42,958 bases of DNA from Microcystis novacekii Mn_MB_F_20050700_S1 (GTDB lineage: Bacteria > Cyanobacteriota > Cyanobacteriia > Cyanobacteriales > Microcystaceae): positions 1 to 42,958 of the forward strand of contig SFAU01000122.1 in the NCBI GenBank assembly GCA_007096045.1, read 5' to 3'. Below are positions 16,902-24,932 of the stretch, piece by piece. Made by a program: the position numbers and the translations under genes. The notes under the pieces are model-generated. The model ran no database searches. It saw only the letters and a list, made by a program, of their open reading frames with translations, and was not told the DNA's origin. Numbering within the stretch: the first letter of the stretch is position 1; each line of letters starts with the position of its first letter.

Positions 16902-17151
16902 ATGGTAATTCCGATGAATGAAAATGAAGACTTTCAACATTTAAAAGAGATTATCGCCGATCTGCGAGCAAAACAAAAATTGATTTATGTCCATATTGCA
17001 AAAGTGTTAAGAATTATGTGCGATTGCCCCACCTCTTAACTAAGTTGTTAGAACAAGTTTCTTTATTCTATGTTAAGATGTGGGCGGTTCATTTTTGGGT
17101 CTGATTTGTTGTTGTATTGATCGGACAGTACCTGATGAGCCTTTCTTGGTC
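16902..17151 (+). pseudogene. Small frameshifted gene with a CPYC motif
   Basis: A frame from ATG 16902 encodes MVIPMNENEDFQHLKEIIAD, then ends at 17037-17039. From about 16982 a second frame reads IDLCPYCKSVKNYVRLPHLL and ends with KMWAVHFWV and a stop near 17151. Joined by a one-base shift near 16980 they would give a single ~80-residue protein, with a zinc-ribbon-like CPYC following a helical start. I do not recognise it. It may be a genuine small gene with a recent frameshift or a decayed remnant; the two frames could also be unrelated. Confidence 0.3.
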
Positions 17152-17194
17152 AACTCTTGAGGTTGATGCGTTTCATTTTTGAATTGGCGAACCG

Positions 17195-18238
17195 ATGAAA
17201 TATTTATTAACAAAATCACTAATCACCACGGCGGGAATTACCTTCCTCACTCTCCTTTCTCCTTTCAAGACCCTAGGGGCAACCTTCGATAGTTTTCAGG
17301 TATTCGGCGATAGCCTATCGGATCCGGGAAATTTATATAAACTAACGGGCAATCTTTACCCGCCTAGTCCCCCCTATGCGAACGGGCGCTTTTCTGACGG
17401 TCTGCTCTGGATTGAGTATTTACAGCAGGATTTCGGACTGCCGAATAGCGCGGTGCTGAATCTTGCCTACGGCGGAGCCACCAGCGGTCACCAGAACGTG
17501 GCCGAACTCTTGTTCGGGGGGGATTTTCCCGGATTACTCGACGAGATCGACGCGTTCGCCGCGAACCCGTTCCTAGCAACTTTCGACGCTCGCGATCTCT
17601 TCGTCGTCTGGGCCGGGGCTAACGACTATCTTTTCGGTTTCAGTACCGACCCCGATGCCGTAGTCGGTAACATTATCGCCGCGGTTCAAACCCTGATCTC
17701 CCCCGCGGTCGGGGCGAAAACGGTGATCGTTCCGAATCTACCGGATCTCGGGAAATTACCTAGTCAGGCGGGAATACCGGGGATGACGAATCTAGCCCTA
17801 GAGCATAATCAGAAATTAGCCACGGCGCTTCAAGCCCTCCAAAACGCTCCCTCGACTGCGGCCACTCTGATCCCGCTAGATATCTACTCTCTCTTCGAGA
17901 ACGCCTACAACGATCCGTCTCGCTACGGTTTAACCAACGTCACGGACGCTTGTTTGAATACCAATCCCTTCCATATCTGCGCGAATCCCTCCGAGTATCT
18001 TTTCTGGGACGGTTTCCATCCCACGACCGTAACCCATCAAGCGATCGCTGGTCTCGCCTCGACAACCCTCGCCAGCGTTCCCGAACCGGACGCGACAGGC
18101 GCGATCGTTATCGTCGCTTTTGTCGGTTTAGGCGTTAAAGTGGCGCAGGTAACGATGAAAAGAAAACCTAACCGGGCCAGCGATCCCGCTTTCCGGGTAA
18201 AAGCTGTTGAAGGAAGGAGTAAATCTTTACTTGGGTAG
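17195..18238 (+). CDS. Exported SGNH/GDSL esterase with a PEP-CTERM-like tail
   Basis: Predicted secreted lipase/esterase. A signal peptide occupies residues 1-30. Block I FGDSLSDPGN has the catalytic Ser40, GGATSG carries the block II Gly, WAGANDYLFG is block III with the oxyanion Asn, and FWDGFHPTTVTHQ holds the catalytic Asp and His. Near residue 298 VPEPDATGAIVIVAFVGLGV has the VPEP motif and hydrophobic stretch of a PEP-CTERM sorting signal. It is followed by a basic KRKPNR and an unusually long tail of ~25 residues, where normal PEP-CTERM proteins end within a few residues. The tail may be a late frameshift extension. The coding sequence is GC-richer than its surroundings. Confidence 0.82.
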   Translation: MKYLLTKSLITTAGITFLTLLSPFKTLGATFDSFQVFGDSLSDPGNLYKLTGNLYPPSPPYANGRFSDGLLWIEYLQQDFGLPNSAVLNLAYGGATSGHQNVAELLFGGDFPGLLDEIDAFAANPFLATFDARDLFVVWAGANDYLFGFSTDPDAVVGNIIAAVQTLISPAVGAKTVIVPNLPDLGKLPSQAGIPGMTNLALEHNQKLATALQALQNAPSTAATLIPLDIYSLFENAYNDPSRYGLTNVTDACLNTNPFHICANPSEYLFWDGFHPTTVTHQAIAGLASTTLASVPEPDATGAIVIVAFVGLGVKVAQVTMKRKPNRASDPAFRVKAVEGRSKSLLG

Positions 18239-18572
18239 ATAGAAAAATCGTTATACCTTTTAAACAGGATTTTAGTGGCTCATCTGAGTTCAGTATGCTA
18301 AAGATCGAAGACAAATTTATCAAACAGTTTTCACACAACCATTTTGGCTCTCGATAACCTTCCTGTTTAATTTTAGGCTCTGTAATCTTGGGCAAGAAAG
18401 GGATTGAGTTTTTATAAATTTATAGATAACATACTAAACTAGGATGAGCCTCCCTCGGTTGCCCCAAGCTTGATGGTAATCGGGTTTAATTTCTAAAGCT
18501 TGGTACTAGGATGCGAGCGCTTCTGCCAATCTGCCTAAATTCCTTAAAGCAACCCCTCGGTTGCTCCAAGCT
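18239..18572. repeat. Intergenic spacer with a 19-bp direct repeat
   Basis: No gene is seen between the esterase and the IS701 remnant. CCCTCGGTTGCCCCAAGCT at 18452-18470 is repeated as CCCTCGGTTGCTCCAAGCT at 18554-18572, 18 of 19 positions identical, and the second copy abuts the transposase remnant. It may be the trace of an element end or of an earlier insertion. Confidence 0.45.
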
Positions 18573-19676
18573 ATGATGACTACTGCGAAAACTATAGAGA
18601 CTTATTTCCAGAAGTTAGAACATTTGAAGATTTTAAGTATATACATCTGGGAATAATTTCAGATATAAAAAGGAAAACTTTACCAGGGATAGCGAAGGTA
18701 GTAGGGTGAGAAGATGCCGAGGGATTAGATCACTTTTTAACCGAGGCACCTTGATCAGTACAAGAATTGAGAAATAGAAGATTAAAATCAATTATGAATT
18801 TGGTAAATGGGGAAGAAATAATGATCATGATCGACGAAACAGGGGATAAAAAGAAAGGAAAAACCACAGATTATGTGAAGAGAAAATATATTGGTAATCT
18901 GGGAAAGATTGAAAATGTAATTGTAGCAGTAACGGCTTATGGATTATTTAGAGGAATGACCTTTCCTCTAATAGCTGAAGTTTATAAACCAAGGGAGAGA
19001 TTAAAAGAAGGCGACAATGACAAAAGTAAGCCACAAAAGGAGTAGAAATCATCAAAAAACTGAGAGATATAGGATTTAAAATTAAGCTAGTGCTAGCGGA
19101 CATTGAATATGGAGAAAGCGAGGAAAATTTTGTTAGTATCTTAAACAAAGAAAAGCTGAACTTTGTGCTTGCGATTCGGAGCAATCACGGAGTTTGGCTG
19201 CATCGTGGCAAAGAGTAAGATATAATAAATGGCGAGAATTTGAGAGTGTATTCTCCACAGGAAAGACAGAAAAAAGGGATATAAGGGAGATTATTTTTGG
19301 CAAAAAAAGAGAAATAAGGTATGGGCAAGTTACCGATGACAAAGAAACCTTACCAGATAACTCAACATGGTACATTATGACAAAAGTACCAGGGATAAAG
19401 TATCAAGAGGTAGGGAACTTATATGGGCTAAGAAACTGGGTAGAGTACGGGTTAAAGCAGAGTAAAAATGAATTAGGTTGGGCAGACTTTCGAGTAACTG
19501 ACTATAGCCGAATTGAAAGGTGGTGGGAAGTGGTTATGAGTGCTTACTTAATGGTAAGCCTACAGTCAGAACAACTAAGTGAATCGAAAGAAGCTAATTT
19601 AGATTTGGCTAACCCAGCTAAGGAAAAAATTAAAAAACATACTTGGCGGAATCAAGGTAGTGGAAAAATATCTTAA
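18573..19676 (+). pseudogene. IS701-family transposase pseudogene
   Basis: Read in the correct frames, the region encodes most of an IS701/IS4-like DDE transposase. It includes FPEVRTFEDFKYIHLGIISD near the start, the catalytic IDETGDKKKGKTTDYVKRKY block at about 18820-18880, LVLADIEYGESEENF, and GLRNWVEYGLKQSKNELGWA at about 19426-19485. Two in-frame TGA codons (18707-18709 and 18752-18754) and at least two frameshifts (near 19035 and 19190) break it, so it cannot make an active enzyme. The DNA is AT-rich relative to the core genes. The family call is from recognition of the DETGD block. Confidence 0.82.
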
Positions 19677-20222
19677 ATAATCGTAGATTATTGATTCAAT
19701 TCTTAGGTTATTTCAATCTCTTAAAACCTTGATTAGTCGTTGTTTTTAGTTCTCAAAAATTCGCTTGTTGTGTCGGCTATTTTCCCTGCTTAATAAATTA
19801 ATAAATTCTCTTTTAGAGAAGGTTTTTCCCCACAATTACTATTTCTCTTCTGCCGAGAGTCCCTCCAAGAGCGCTATCGCTCTTGGAGGGACTCTGGCAA
19901 AAGTCTTACAGTCTCTAAACTCTAGCTCTCTTATGGGGTAAGCCTTCAAGCTATCGCTAACTAACAGAAACCCGAAATTTGAGTTTTTATTGGAAAAAAA
20001 GTTAGCGATCACTTGTCAACCAAGGGTTTCAGAATCTAGATTCGGTCAGGGATTTCCGAAAGTCCCTGAAGAGCGATAGATGGCAGAAAGAAGACGAGCC
20101 CCTGAACCCACGCCAAAGATTTACACCTCATCTCGACGTACTCCAGATAACTCAGTATGTCAAGTGTTAGATATTCCTTTAGAATGTAAAATGTAAAGAC
20201 TGTAGATACATAAGGTTAATTC
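19677..20222. other. Spacer between IS701 relic and lysS; large hairpin but no gene
   Basis: No coding sequence is recognised in these ~545 bp. Besides the strong hairpin listed separately, GTCCCTGAAGAGCGATAG at about 20053-20070 echoes its CCAAGAGCG arm, hinting at a degraded second copy. The last 60 bp, which are AT-rich, should carry the promoter of the synthetase gene. Confidence 0.45.
19856..19895. repeat. Perfect 18-bp palindromic hairpin
   Basis: AGAGTCCCTCCAAGAGCG at 19856-19873 pairs without mismatch with CGCTCTTGGAGGGACTCT at 19878-19895 across the 4-nt loop CTAT. An outer GCC/GGC extends it with one bulge. There is no T-run on either side, so a simple intrinsic terminator is not obvious. 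It may be a dispersed palindrome or an end of the neighbouring element. Confidence 0.7.
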
Positions 20223-21827
20223 ATGTTTTGGGCTGACAAAATTGCTGCGGATGCACAAAAAAAACAAGTCGTCAACGATTCAAAGACCCCGTCTGGAAGA
20301 GTTCATGTTGGATCGTTGAGAGGGGTTGTGATCCATGATGTGATTGATCGAGCCTTAAAACATGGTGGTAAATCATCGAAATTCCTCTATGGTGTTGATG
20401 ATTATGATGCACTTGATACTGTTCCGCATTATCTCGATCGAGAGAAGTTTGCACCTTACTTAGGGTTTCCCCTTTGCAATGTCCCTTCACCGGACAATAG
20501 TGCCAGCGATTATGCAAAGTACTTTATGGGGGAGTTTCTAGAGGTTTTCGAGCATTTGGGGGTTAGACCAGAGGTTTACTATTTGCGTGATCTATACCGC
20601 TCAGGTCGCTTGAATTCCTACATTGATACCTTCCTCAAAAACGCTCATTTGGTCAGAGAAGCCTATCTAGAGGTAAGCAAAGCCCGTCGCCCAGATAACT
20701 GGTATCCCTTTCAGATCGCTTGTGAAAATTGCGGCAAGATTGCAACAACGGTTGTGTCAGATTATAACGGGTCAGAAGTTTTCTATACTTGCAAACCTGA
20801 TGCAACAGATTGGGTTCAAGGTTGTGGTCATTCAGGCTGGGTTTCGCCTTTTGATGGCAATGGTAAATTACCTTGGAAAGTTGAGTGGGTGGCAAAGTGG
20901 GATCTATTGGGAATCACCATTGAGCTTGCGGGTAAAGATCACTCCCAGAAAGGAGGATCTAGAGATGTTGCCAATGCAATTTGTCGAAAAGTGCTACGAA
21001 AACAGCCACCTTTCCATTCACCCTACGAATTCATTTTAGTCAATGGCACGAAGATGAGTTCATCAAAGGGGGTTGGTTCAAGCGCCAAAGAAATCGCTGA
21101 GTTGCTTCCTCCTGAGCTACTTCGATTTTTAATGCTACGAACTCAGCCTAAGACAGTTATTAACTTTGCGCCCAATTATGAAACGACAACCAGGCTATTT
21201 AGAGACTACGATTCTCTAGCTGATAAGTATCAAGCTTTATCAGCAGATGCCCAGCAAGAATCTGCTTTGCCTGAAGAGTTAATGCCATTGTTTTACTCTC
21301 AACTTGATGGAGTAATTAAGCCTTACCATCCTTTTGATCTCAGCACGCTGATTTCTTTACTGCAAGTGCCTCACCTCGATATTCGTCAAGAGATTGAAAG
21401 ACGTAGTACTCAGCCTCTAAGCGAATATGATTGGCAAATTGTCAATCAAAGGATTTCAGTTGCTCAAAAATGGTTGGCGGACTATGCTGACGAAGAAGAG
21501 AAATTGGTTCTTTATCTTGACAGGGTTCCTGAGAAAGTTAGGGACTTGACTCAGGAGCAGGTTGCTTATCTCAGACGGCTAACTCATAGCTTGACAGATG
21601 TTAAGGTTTGGGAAGCTGACGAATTGCAAACAACCTTATTTGCAACAGCAAAAGAGTTAGAAATGCAGCAACCCCTTGCATTTAAAGCTGTTTACTTATC
21701 ATTCTTAGGTAAAGAGCGTGGGCCAAAAGCTGGAGCTTTGCTGTCATATTTAGAGCGTGATTTTGTGATTGATAGAATAAAAAATGTAGTAGGTTTTCTT
21801 GAAAAAATGCCAGAGATTTCGAGGTAA
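20223..21827 (+). CDS. lysS: Class I lysyl-tRNA synthetase
   Basis: Charges tRNA-Lys with lysine in the cytosol, but by the class I (archaeal-type) enzyme rather than the usual bacterial class II. The HIGH-type motif is GRVHVGSLRG at residues 25-34 and the KMSKS motif is KMSSSKG at 277-283. Between them a Cys-rich insert (CENCGK ... TC ... GCGHSG) fits the zinc-binding part of this family. The length of 534 residues is typical. Nearly all cyanobacteria rely on a class II LysRS, so this is probably a transferred extra copy. It is bordered by an IS701 relic upstream and a broken gene and duplicated fragments downstream. A specialised role alongside the next gene is possible. Confidence 0.93.
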   Translation: MFWADKIAADAQKKQVVNDSKTPSGRVHVGSLRGVVIHDVIDRALKHGGKSSKFLYGVDDYDALDTVPHYLDREKFAPYLGFPLCNVPSPDNSASDYAKYFMGEFLEVFEHLGVRPEVYYLRDLYRSGRLNSYIDTFLKNAHLVREAYLEVSKARRPDNWYPFQIACENCGKIATTVVSDYNGSEVFYTCKPDATDWVQGCGHSGWVSPFDGNGKLPWKVEWVAKWDLLGITIELAGKDHSQKGGSRDVANAICRKVLRKQPPFHSPYEFILVNGTKMSSSKGVGSSAKEIAELLPPELLRFLMLRTQPKTVINFAPNYETTTRLFRDYDSLADKYQALSADAQQESALPEELMPLFYSQLDGVIKPYHPFDLSTLISLLQVPHLDIRQEIERRSTQPLSEYDWQIVNQRISVAQKWLADYADEEEKLVLYLDRVPEKVRDLTQEQVAYLRRLTHSLTDVKVWEADELQTTLFATAKELEMQQPLAFKAVYLSFLGKERGPKAGALLSYLERDFVIDRIKNVVGFLEKMPEISR

Positions 21828-21833
21828 TTATTG

Positions 21834-22108
21834 ATGTTTAACAGCTTTAGAGAGTACTTACACCAGTTTGCATTATCAGTTGATATTGTAGATCGAGATA
21901 TTCTTGCAAATATTCGTGAAATCCTCTGGCAATACTTACACAAATCTCTTAGTTTACAGTTTGCGGAGGAATTACATCCCACACAAGTGAACAACAAACC
22001 AGGACAGATCAAATAGGCTATCTCAACGAATTACAGATATATGATGGATGCTATCAATGAGACTTAACGCACTTCGTCATCATGAGGCACTTAAACAGAC
22101 TCAATTGA
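21834..22108 (+). pseudogene. Truncated or frameshifted gene behind the class I LysRS
   Basis: It starts 7 bp after the lysS stop with MFNSFREYLHQFALSVDIVD and continues with a helical, regular stretch (ILANIREILWQYLHKSLSLQ) to a stop at 22014-22016, 60 residues. Around 21980-22060 a second frame reads QTRTDQIGYLNELQIYDGCY before stopping, so the original gene has probably suffered a frameshift and lost its 3' part. The very short gap indicates co-transcription with lysS. I cannot name the family; the helical N-terminus is visible, nothing catalytic is. The right border given is approximate. Confidence 0.4.
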
Positions 22109-22145
22109 CCAGGAACATTAGACCTACACCCCCAAGCTACGAGTT

Positions 22146-22160
22146 CCCCGTTAATCGGGG
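22146..22160. repeat. Small CCCCG/CGGGG hairpin
   Basis: CCCCGTTAATCGGGG forms a 5-bp stem with the 5-nt loop TTAAT. Hairpins of this size with short AT loops mark IS200/IS605 element ends, and the stretch lies just left of duplicated DNA, so it may be a leftover end. No more can be said. Confidence 0.3.
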
Positions 22161-22236
22161 ATGGCTTAGGATAGTCTAGATGGTGGTTGGTCAAAGTATT
22201 ATGGAAATAGCCATCTGATTGTTAACGGTGATTATA

Positions 22237-22412
22237 ATCCTAGAGAAGATTCTTTTTTCCCTATCACTGCATAGAAGGGATCAGCGAACATAATTCCCAA
22301 CATTTGTAGGAAACTGGGGGTAGTAGCAGGACGAACGATCGCCTGTACTTCCCTAAATCCCGCCACCGATTTAAAATAGGATTTCACTAACGCTACCCGG
22401 CCTAAATCGCTA
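22237..22412 (-). pseudogene. Duplicated 3' fragment of the downstream methyltransferase gene
   Basis: These 176 bp repeat 24930-25104 with about six substitutions and one extra T in a T-run. They correspond to the last ~57 codons and stop of the SAM-methyltransferase gene that ends at 24933, on the same strand. The extra base shifts the frame near the end, and nothing of the first three quarters of the gene is present, so it is a non-functional fragment. The two copies are in direct orientation and flank the PEP-CTERM and TnpB genes. Confidence 0.9.
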
Positions 22413-22606
22413 GTCTAGAAAGCTTTGTCCTGCGAGAACGGACGAGGAATGTAAAGATTTATTAAATTGTAGCGTAGAATACAGATTGGGGGGGTAATTG
22501 TGTATTATATGGCACAGTTCGCCTTTGGTTTTCGGTGGCGCTATCCCTAAGTTAACCGACAAAAGCCACGGTGGTCTCGTCCAGTCACCCATTTTGAATT
22601 TGCTCA

Positions 22607-23251
22607 ATGATGAATAAAAACCGATTATTTCCTACCCTAGCTTTAGCTGGCGCCACTTCTCTGGCTGCTATGCTAACTCCTGTCGCAGCCATGGCTGTCA
22701 CCTTTAATGTTAACCGCAGTTGGAGTGAGGGAACTAATAACGCTTCTTTAGTGGGAACCGTAGATGTGCCAGTAGGTAGCTATACTATCCAGAATGGTAG
22801 TCCCAATCCTTTTACGAACGTTAACCTTACCCTGACAATTAATGGTAATGCTGTTACTTTAAATGCTGTGAATCTTACTGAGACATCAGCACCAGCGCAA
22901 TTTCTGGTCAATGCCACATCTTCTGTGTTAACATTCAATCCAGATGTTTCGGGATGCTCCTTTGGCGCTATTTGCCAGTCTCAGTTAGAGTTTATAGACT
23001 CGTCCCAGGGTCTGTCTGGTCCATTTTATCGTATTCAGTCAGTGTTTTCCTTAGGGTTTTCTCAGAATGAAGAATATGGAGTTATCCGATCCCCATTCAC
23101 AGGTGTTACCAGTTCAATAAATTTACCCGTAACTTTTGGGACAGCACAACAACAACCACCAACTTCAGTTCCTGAACCTACTACTACCGTGGGTTTGCTG
23201 GGTTTAGGTTTGTTGGGTGTTGGTTCGGCACTCAAGAGAATGGGTAAATAA
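22607..23251 (+). CDS. PEP-CTERM exported protein
   Basis: Secreted or surface protein of unknown role. A Sec signal peptide covers residues 1-31 (LFPTLALAGATSLAAMLTP ... AMA|VTF). The middle ~150 residues are rich in Asn, Thr, Val and Gly and predicted beta-stranded. The C-terminus has the full sorting signal: SVPEPTTTVGLLGLGLLGVG, then SALKRMGK with the basic end. Such signals are processed by exosortase in strains that make extracellular polysaccharide. The ATG at 22607 is followed by a second at 22610; either could be used. It sits alone between the duplicated methyltransferase fragment and TnpB. Confidence 0.8.
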   Translation: MMNKNRLFPTLALAGATSLAAMLTPVAAMAVTFNVNRSWSEGTNNASLVGTVDVPVGSYTIQNGSPNPFTNVNLTLTINGNAVTLNAVNLTETSAPAQFLVNATSSVLTFNPDVSGCSFGAICQSQLEFIDSSQGLSGPFYRIQSVFSLGFSQNEEYGVIRSPFTGVTSSINLPVTFGTAQQQPPTSVPEPTTTVGLLGLGLLGVGSALKRMGK

Positions 23252-23281
23252 CAAAAATAGGCGTTCAATCTAGTCCAGTGG

Positions 23282-23301
23282 GGTGCGTTTCTTAACGCAC
23301 C
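23282..23301 (+). terminator. 8-bp perfect hairpin downstream of the PEP-CTERM gene
   Basis: GGTGCGTT at 23282-23289 pairs with AACGCACC at 23294-23301 over a TCTT loop. It lies 31 bp past the PEP-CTERM stop and 27 bp from the TnpB stop on the opposite strand, so it could end either transcript or be the right-end hairpin of the TnpB element. No U-run follows on the plus strand. GGTGCGTT/AACGCACC hairpins are common dispersed cyanobacterial repeats. Confidence 0.45.
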
Positions 23302-23327
23302 GCTCAACTAAACTTACTCAAACTTAC

Positions 23328-24563
23328 TTAAAAGCCTGAAAGCTTAGTCATTCGTAGTGGGTCAAGCACTACAGGATTAAACGGCAAACCCTTTATTCCC
23401 TGGTCAATGACATCAGGAATTACTTTTCTAATGATGTTAAATGACCCATTGACATCGGCATTTAACAACTGATTTGTTCCCATTTTATACAGTCCCCTAG
23501 CTAACCTTTTTCCCTTAAATAATGGTTTTTCTTCACCATATTTAGGTAACTCATCCCTATCTAAAGCACTGGATTGTGAGGTATAGGATTCTTCAGTTAT
23601 TATGACTTTTATTCCTTTTAATTGAGCTTTGTAGGTTAACATTTCTATTAATCTATAATGGGGAATATTAACAAATTGTTGATTATTCCTTTTTCCTAGA
23701 TTAAGACATTGTTTTATCCGCTCATTATGCCCAATTATTAATGTCCCTATTTGATGAAGAATACACCAATCTATTACTCTTTTACTGGCTGTGTGTAGAT
23801 AATTTTCTACTCGACAGTTTCGTTTATGGGTTAGGAATATCAATCTCTTAGATGAGGGTTGATTATTTCTGGTTTTCAGTTGAGATTGTAAGTGGGAACG
23901 TTGTTTGTTGTAGAAGGTGTTAATTGCTTTTAATGGTCTGCCATTTACCAAAAGAGGTGCTACACCTGTTTGATTTGTAGTTACAGCCATTAAGTTATTA
24001 ACTCCTAAATCTACCCCGGCTATCTCTTGTTTATCTGTGGTTTCCGACCGTCTTTCATAGACTATTTCAATGACATAACAGCTACTTTTGGGGACAATTC
24101 TCACCTCAATTATTTCTCTTCGGGAAGTGGTAATTTTTAAGTCGCTCATAGACAAGTGACAAATTCCTTCTTTTAGAGGTTTTTTATAAATTGATTCCTG
24201 AGAATATATCAGCAGGTTTCTTCCTTTGATTTTCTCCTTATACTTAATAATTTTGGGTTTTCCTAAAAATTTTTCAGGGTGTTTTTTCCAAGCTCTAAAA
24301 GCGGCAAAGTAACTAATCCAAGCCTGATCTAATCTTCTGATTATCTGCTTGCTCACTTTCGTGGGTAAAGCTAAATAATCTGAGGTTTTAGATACCAGAT
24401 GATAGAGTTGATTAAAACTCAGTTTTTGGGAGTTTTCAAAGAAATATTGGCGATAATGGTAGTTAGCTAGATTGAACAAATTTTTTGACAAAAAGGCATA
24501 ATGGTCGATTTCTGACCAGAAGGGATGGTTTTGACTGATAATATGACGTTCAACTAGCTTCAT
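23328..24563 (-). CDS. tnpB: TnpB-like RuvC nuclease (IS200/IS605 accessory protein) without zinc ribbon
   Basis: RNA-guided nuclease family of IS200/IS605 elements. I prefer the start at 24563 (MKLVERHIISQNHPFW, 411 residues), as related proteins begin here; the frame is open to 24626. The RuvC acidic residues are all visible: Asp in IAGVDLGVNNLMAV, Glu in VIITEESYTSQSSALDRD, Asp in LLNADVNGSFNII. Where most TnpBs have CxxC...CxxC between the last two, this one has SYTSQSSALDRDELP and KRLARGLYKMG with no cysteine pairs. That is a known subgroup as far as I recall, but it changes the target-nucleic-acid-binding part. No tnpA accompanies it. Confidence 0.85.
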   Translation of the reverse strand: MKLVERHIISQNHPFWSEIDHYAFLSKNLFNLANYHYRQYFFENSQKLSFNQLYHLVSKTSDYLALPTKVSKQIIRRLDQAWISYFAAFRAWKKHPEKFLGKPKIIKYKEKIKGRNLLIYSQESIYKKPLKEGICHLSMSDLKITTSRREIIEVRIVPKSSCYVIEIVYERRSETTDKQEIAGVDLGVNNLMAVTTNQTGVAPLLVNGRPLKAINTFYNKQRSHLQSQLKTRNNQPSSKRLIFLTHKRNCRVENYLHTASKRVIDWCILHQIGTLIIGHNERIKQCLNLGKRNNQQFVNIPHYRLIEMLTYKAQLKGIKVIITEESYTSQSSALDRDELPKYGEEKPLFKGKRLARGLYKMGTNQLLNADVNGSFNIIRKVIPDVIDQGIKGLPFNPVVLDPLRMTKLSGF

Positions 24564-24614
24564 ATCTTGATTATACCTGATAACGTTCTTAAAATCTATC
24601 TGTGGCCAAAGTTC

Positions 24615-24734
24615 AGCAATTCTCATTTTAAGGTTTCATGACATTAAAACCCTTGCACCTAGAGGGGTTAAAATTCTTTAACGAATCTCTAGATCGCTGA
24701 AACAACGCAAAATCGTTTCAAAATGAGAATTGCT
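24615..24734. repeat. 15-bp inverted repeat upstream of tnpB
   Basis: AGCAATTCTCATTTT at 24615-24629 is exactly inverted as AAAATGAGAATTGCT at 24720-24734. Between them a second stem, GGTTAAA/TTTAAC with TAGAG/CTCTA outside (about 24661-24692), can form. This probably is the left-end region of the TnpB element and may form its transposase recognition structure. The element's exact end cannot be placed from sequence alone. Confidence 0.5.
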
Positions 24735-24929
24735 ACAGAAATGAGTAACTTTAAAAAGCTTTAGGTAGGTTTTTGGTTTCTGTGGTTAACCCTTTCTGTG
24801 GCCTTGCATCTCTAGGGGATGATTGGAGATTTTATCATAGTTTGAAAAATTTCTGCCCAAACCCCCCGATGTCGGGGGGCAGGGGGGTTCGGGGCATTAA
24901 CTATCTCTGCTATACTTTTACTAACTATC
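24735..24929. other. Spacer between tnpB element and methyltransferase, with a GC hairpin
   Basis: No gene is supported; the frame at 24773-24985 runs across the 3' end of the methyltransferase gene and has no protein character. CCCCCGATGTCGGGGG at about 24863-24878 is a 7-bp GC stem with a 2-nt loop, followed by another G-rich block. It is probably a terminator-like or dispersed palindrome downstream of the methyltransferase. Confidence 0.45.
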
Positions 24930-24932
24930 ATC

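Noticed and set aside
18707-18754. Two TGA codons where tryptophan or similar would be expected in the IS701 transposase, suggesting stop-codon recoding
   Set aside because: Frameshifts elsewhere in the same gene show plain decay, and core genes of the window use TGG normally.
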